From Cafeteria roenbergensis (lineage: Eukaryota; Sar; Bigyra; Bicosoecida; Cafeteriaceae): a stretch of DNA of 64,000 nt. The translations under genes were made by a program, and so were the position numbers. Positions 62,399 through 64,000 of the stretch are shown here, piece after piece (position 1 is the first letter of the stretch; the number at the start of each line of letters is the position of its first letter). Below the pieces are notes generated by a model. The model had not been told where the DNA came from and did not search any database. It was given only the letters and a program-made list of their open reading frames with translations. The DNA lies in contig VLTN01000006.1 of assembly GCA_008330645.1 (NCBI GenBank), positions 248,001-312,000 on the forward strand. Reading direction: 5' to 3'.

Positions 62399-64000
62399 AT
62401 GTGGGGCATGTTGTGCGGGTGCGGATGGAGCGCGCGGGCGGCCGACAAGCTGCTGCTGCTCATTGCGCTCGTTGCCTTTGCATCCCTGGCGCAGCAAGTG
62501 CGTGGTGTGCTTGGCGCCGACGGCATCGAGGCGGTGGGCGAAACGCTGCTTGGGTTCGCCAACTGGAAGGCGCCCGACTTTGCTCCCGCCCAGGTGTTTC
62601 GCGTGCTCCCGACGCTGCTCTGGTGGGCGCCCAAGACCGGGCTTCCGTTCGAAACTGCCCTGGAGGTGCTGCTCCTCGTCGGCACGTGCACTGCCTTGCT
62701 TGGCATCGCGCTGGGCGGATCCACCCTGCTCTTTCTGGTGTTGTGGGGTGTGTACCTGTCTGTCTTCGTCAGCGGCGGCACGATGCTGTCGTTCCAGTGG
62801 GACATGCTGCTGCTGGAGGCCTTGTTTGCCGCCGCGCTGCACGCCCCGCTGCTGCCCGAGGTCGCCACCGCTTTCTTCCGCCGCTGGCTGTGGCCATCTT
62901 TGGGCGCCAAACCCGGGGCGGGCATGTCCCAGGCCGTTGCCGTGGCGGAGTCGGCCCCGCCCTCTACGCACTCCGTGTCGGCGCGCTGGCTGCTGCGAGC
63001 CTTGCTGGTCAAGCTCATGCTCATGGCAGGCGCTGTCAAGATCCAGTCGCAGTGCCCGACCTGGCTCGGACTGACCGCGCTGGCGGTGCACTTCCAAGGC
63101 CAGTGCCTGCCGCACGCGCTGTCGTGGTGGGCGGCGCAGCCCCCTCCTCTGCTGCTCAAGGCCGGCGTGGCCGCCACGCTCTTGATCGAAGGACCAATGG
63201 TGCCGCTGCTCGCAGTGCCCATCTGGCCTGTCCGCGCAGTGGCTGCGTGGCTGCAGGTGCTGCTCCAGCTGGCTATCGTGCTCACGGGGAACTACAACTT
63301 CTTCAACGTCCTCACCATGCTGCTGGCAGTGTACGCGGCCATGGAGGACCCTGTGCTGCCGTCACCGCCTGCCGGGCCGACACACGGACGCGGCCACCAA
63401 GATGCCCCCGCAAGCTTGATGGGGCGAATCGAGGCGTTTTGGACCGCCGCGAGCCGGTCGAGCGTTGCGTGGGCGGCAGGCATCGCCGTGAACGTCGTGG
63501 TGGCAGCTGCGGCAGCCAACAGCATGTTCCTCGTCGTGGATGTGTCCCGCGGCGAGCCCCTTCCGTGGTGGCGTGCCTACGACCTGGAGCTCATCCCCGA
63601 CTTCGAGAAGGTGATGAACGCCTTCCTCGCGTTCCTCTTGCCGCGGGTCTTCGGGACGCTGGCCGTTCTCATTGTCGTGTCCGGCCTGCGCCAAGCTGTT
63701 GCGGTGCTGGTTTGGGCGCCGCGCCCTGATGCTACGGAGGACGTTCCAGGGGAAGCCCCGCTGCCGGCGCGCGACCTGCGGCTCAGCGACGCGGGTGAGG
63801 TCACGCAATCCGCGGCAGCAGCAGAGGCAGGGCCCACTCCGACGAAAGGACCAAAGGCCGACACTCAGGCCACGGACGGCGCAAGCGCGGACGCCTCGCC
63901 GGGCACCGAGCTGCGCCAGCGAAAGAACCGTCGTGGCGGCTATAGGCGCACCCGCGCCCGCTTGCGGCGCGAAGCCGCTCTGGCAGAGGCGCCCCCCGCC
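62399..64000 (+). CDS. Lipase maturation factor (LMF1/LMF2 family), 5' 534 codons
   Basis: ER membrane protein needed to fold and export secreted lipases in animals. The frame is open from ATG at 62399 to the window end, so the 3' end is missing. Family hallmarks in order: an N-terminal helix (KLLLLIALVAFASLAQQV), GVLGADGIEAV, LWGVYLSVFVSGGTMLSFQW with DMLLLEALF, RALLVKLMLMAGAVKIQSQC with PTWLGLTALAVHFQGQCLPH, LIEGPMVPLL, and LTGNYNFFNVLTMLLAVY. These are the most conserved LMF motifs. After about residue 320 come more helices (VAWAAGIAVNVVVAAAAANS; VFGTLAVLIVVSGLRQAV), then a low-complexity charged stretch. I cannot separate LMF1 from LMF2 without the C-terminus. Confidence 0.93.
   Translation, partial: MWGMLCGCGWSARAADKLLLLIALVAFASLAQQVRGVLGADGIEAVGETLLGFANWKAPDFAPAQVFRVLPTLLWWAPKTGLPFETALEVLLLVGTCTALLGIALGGSTLLFLVLWGVYLSVFVSGGTMLSFQWDMLLLEALFAAALHAPLLPEVATAFFRRWLWPSLGAKPGAGMSQAVAVAESAPPSTHSVSARWLLRALLVKLMLMAGAVKIQSQCPTWLGLTALAVHFQGQCLPHALSWWAAQPPPLLLKAGVAATLLIEGPMVPLLAVPIWPVRAVAAWLQVLLQLAIVLTGNYNFFNVLTMLLAVYAAMEDPVLPSPPAGPTHGRGHQDAPASLMGRIEAFWTAASRSSVAWAAGIAVNVVVAAAAANSMFLVVDVSRGEPLPWWRAYDLELIPDFEKVMNAFLAFLLPRVFGTLAVLIVVSGLRQAVAVLVWAPRPDATEDVPGEAPLPARDLRLSDAGEVTQSAAAAEAGPTPTKGPKADTQATDGASADASPGTELRQRKNRRGGYRRTRARLRREAALAEAPPA

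Overview
The window is nuclear DNA from a GC-rich, compact eukaryotic protist genome. Genes lie a few hundred bases apart and alternate strands. Most have zero to four short GT-AG introns, usually with GTGAGT donors and pyrimidine-rich CAG acceptors. The gene set (a hybrid histidine kinase, an NPSN-type SNARE, centriole and cilium genes CCDC61 and MOK, VIT, lipase maturation factor, TMEM135, ISCA2) fits a heterotrophic flagellate. A stramenopile such as a bicosoecid is my best guess, but that is an inference from gene content and GC, not a phylogenetic result.

Layout. 1-2641 is the 3' part of a hybrid histidine kinase; a second, longer copy follows at about 8.1-11.9 kb. Between them sits a 4.9-kb DNA transposon (2810-7700) with ~350-bp terminal inverted repeats and a perfect 9-bp target-site duplication. 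Its middle is a ~2.4-kb minisatellite. From 12 to 42.4 kb is a run of ordinary genes: VIT-type iron transporter (-), coiled-coil protein (+), NIFK-like nucleolar RRM protein (-), CCDC61 (+), NPSN-like Qb-SNARE (+), METAP2 (-), MOK kinase (+), a small type I membrane protein (+), an acidic disordered protein (-), a NEK-like kinase (-), TMEM135-like protein (+), a 1934-residue PX-PH-TKL kinase (+), a bacterial-type cytochrome b561 with a mitochondrial-like presequence (-) and tRNA-Arg(ACG) (-). From 42.8 to 45.4 kb is a gene-poor stretch that is clearly less GC-rich. From 45.4 to 55.5 kb, truncated LINE copies of the restriction-like-endonuclease type bracket a 24-exon ankyrin gene. Twenty-two of its exons are exactly 99 nt and each encodes one 33-residue ankyrin repeat. 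From 55.8 kb to the end lie a large hypothetical protein (-), ISCA2 (+), a methyltransferase-like protein (-) and the 5' part of a lipase maturation factor gene (+).

Many neighbours form divergent pairs with short shared upstream regions (VIT/coiled-coil, NIFK/CCDC61, METAP2/MOK, NEK/TMEM135, methyltransferase/LMF). The genes do not form one pathway. The most unusual pieces are the transposon with its pentapeptide-like array, the one-repeat-per-exon ankyrin gene with homogenised introns, and the kinase pair whose domains are nearly identical but whose linkers are unrelated.
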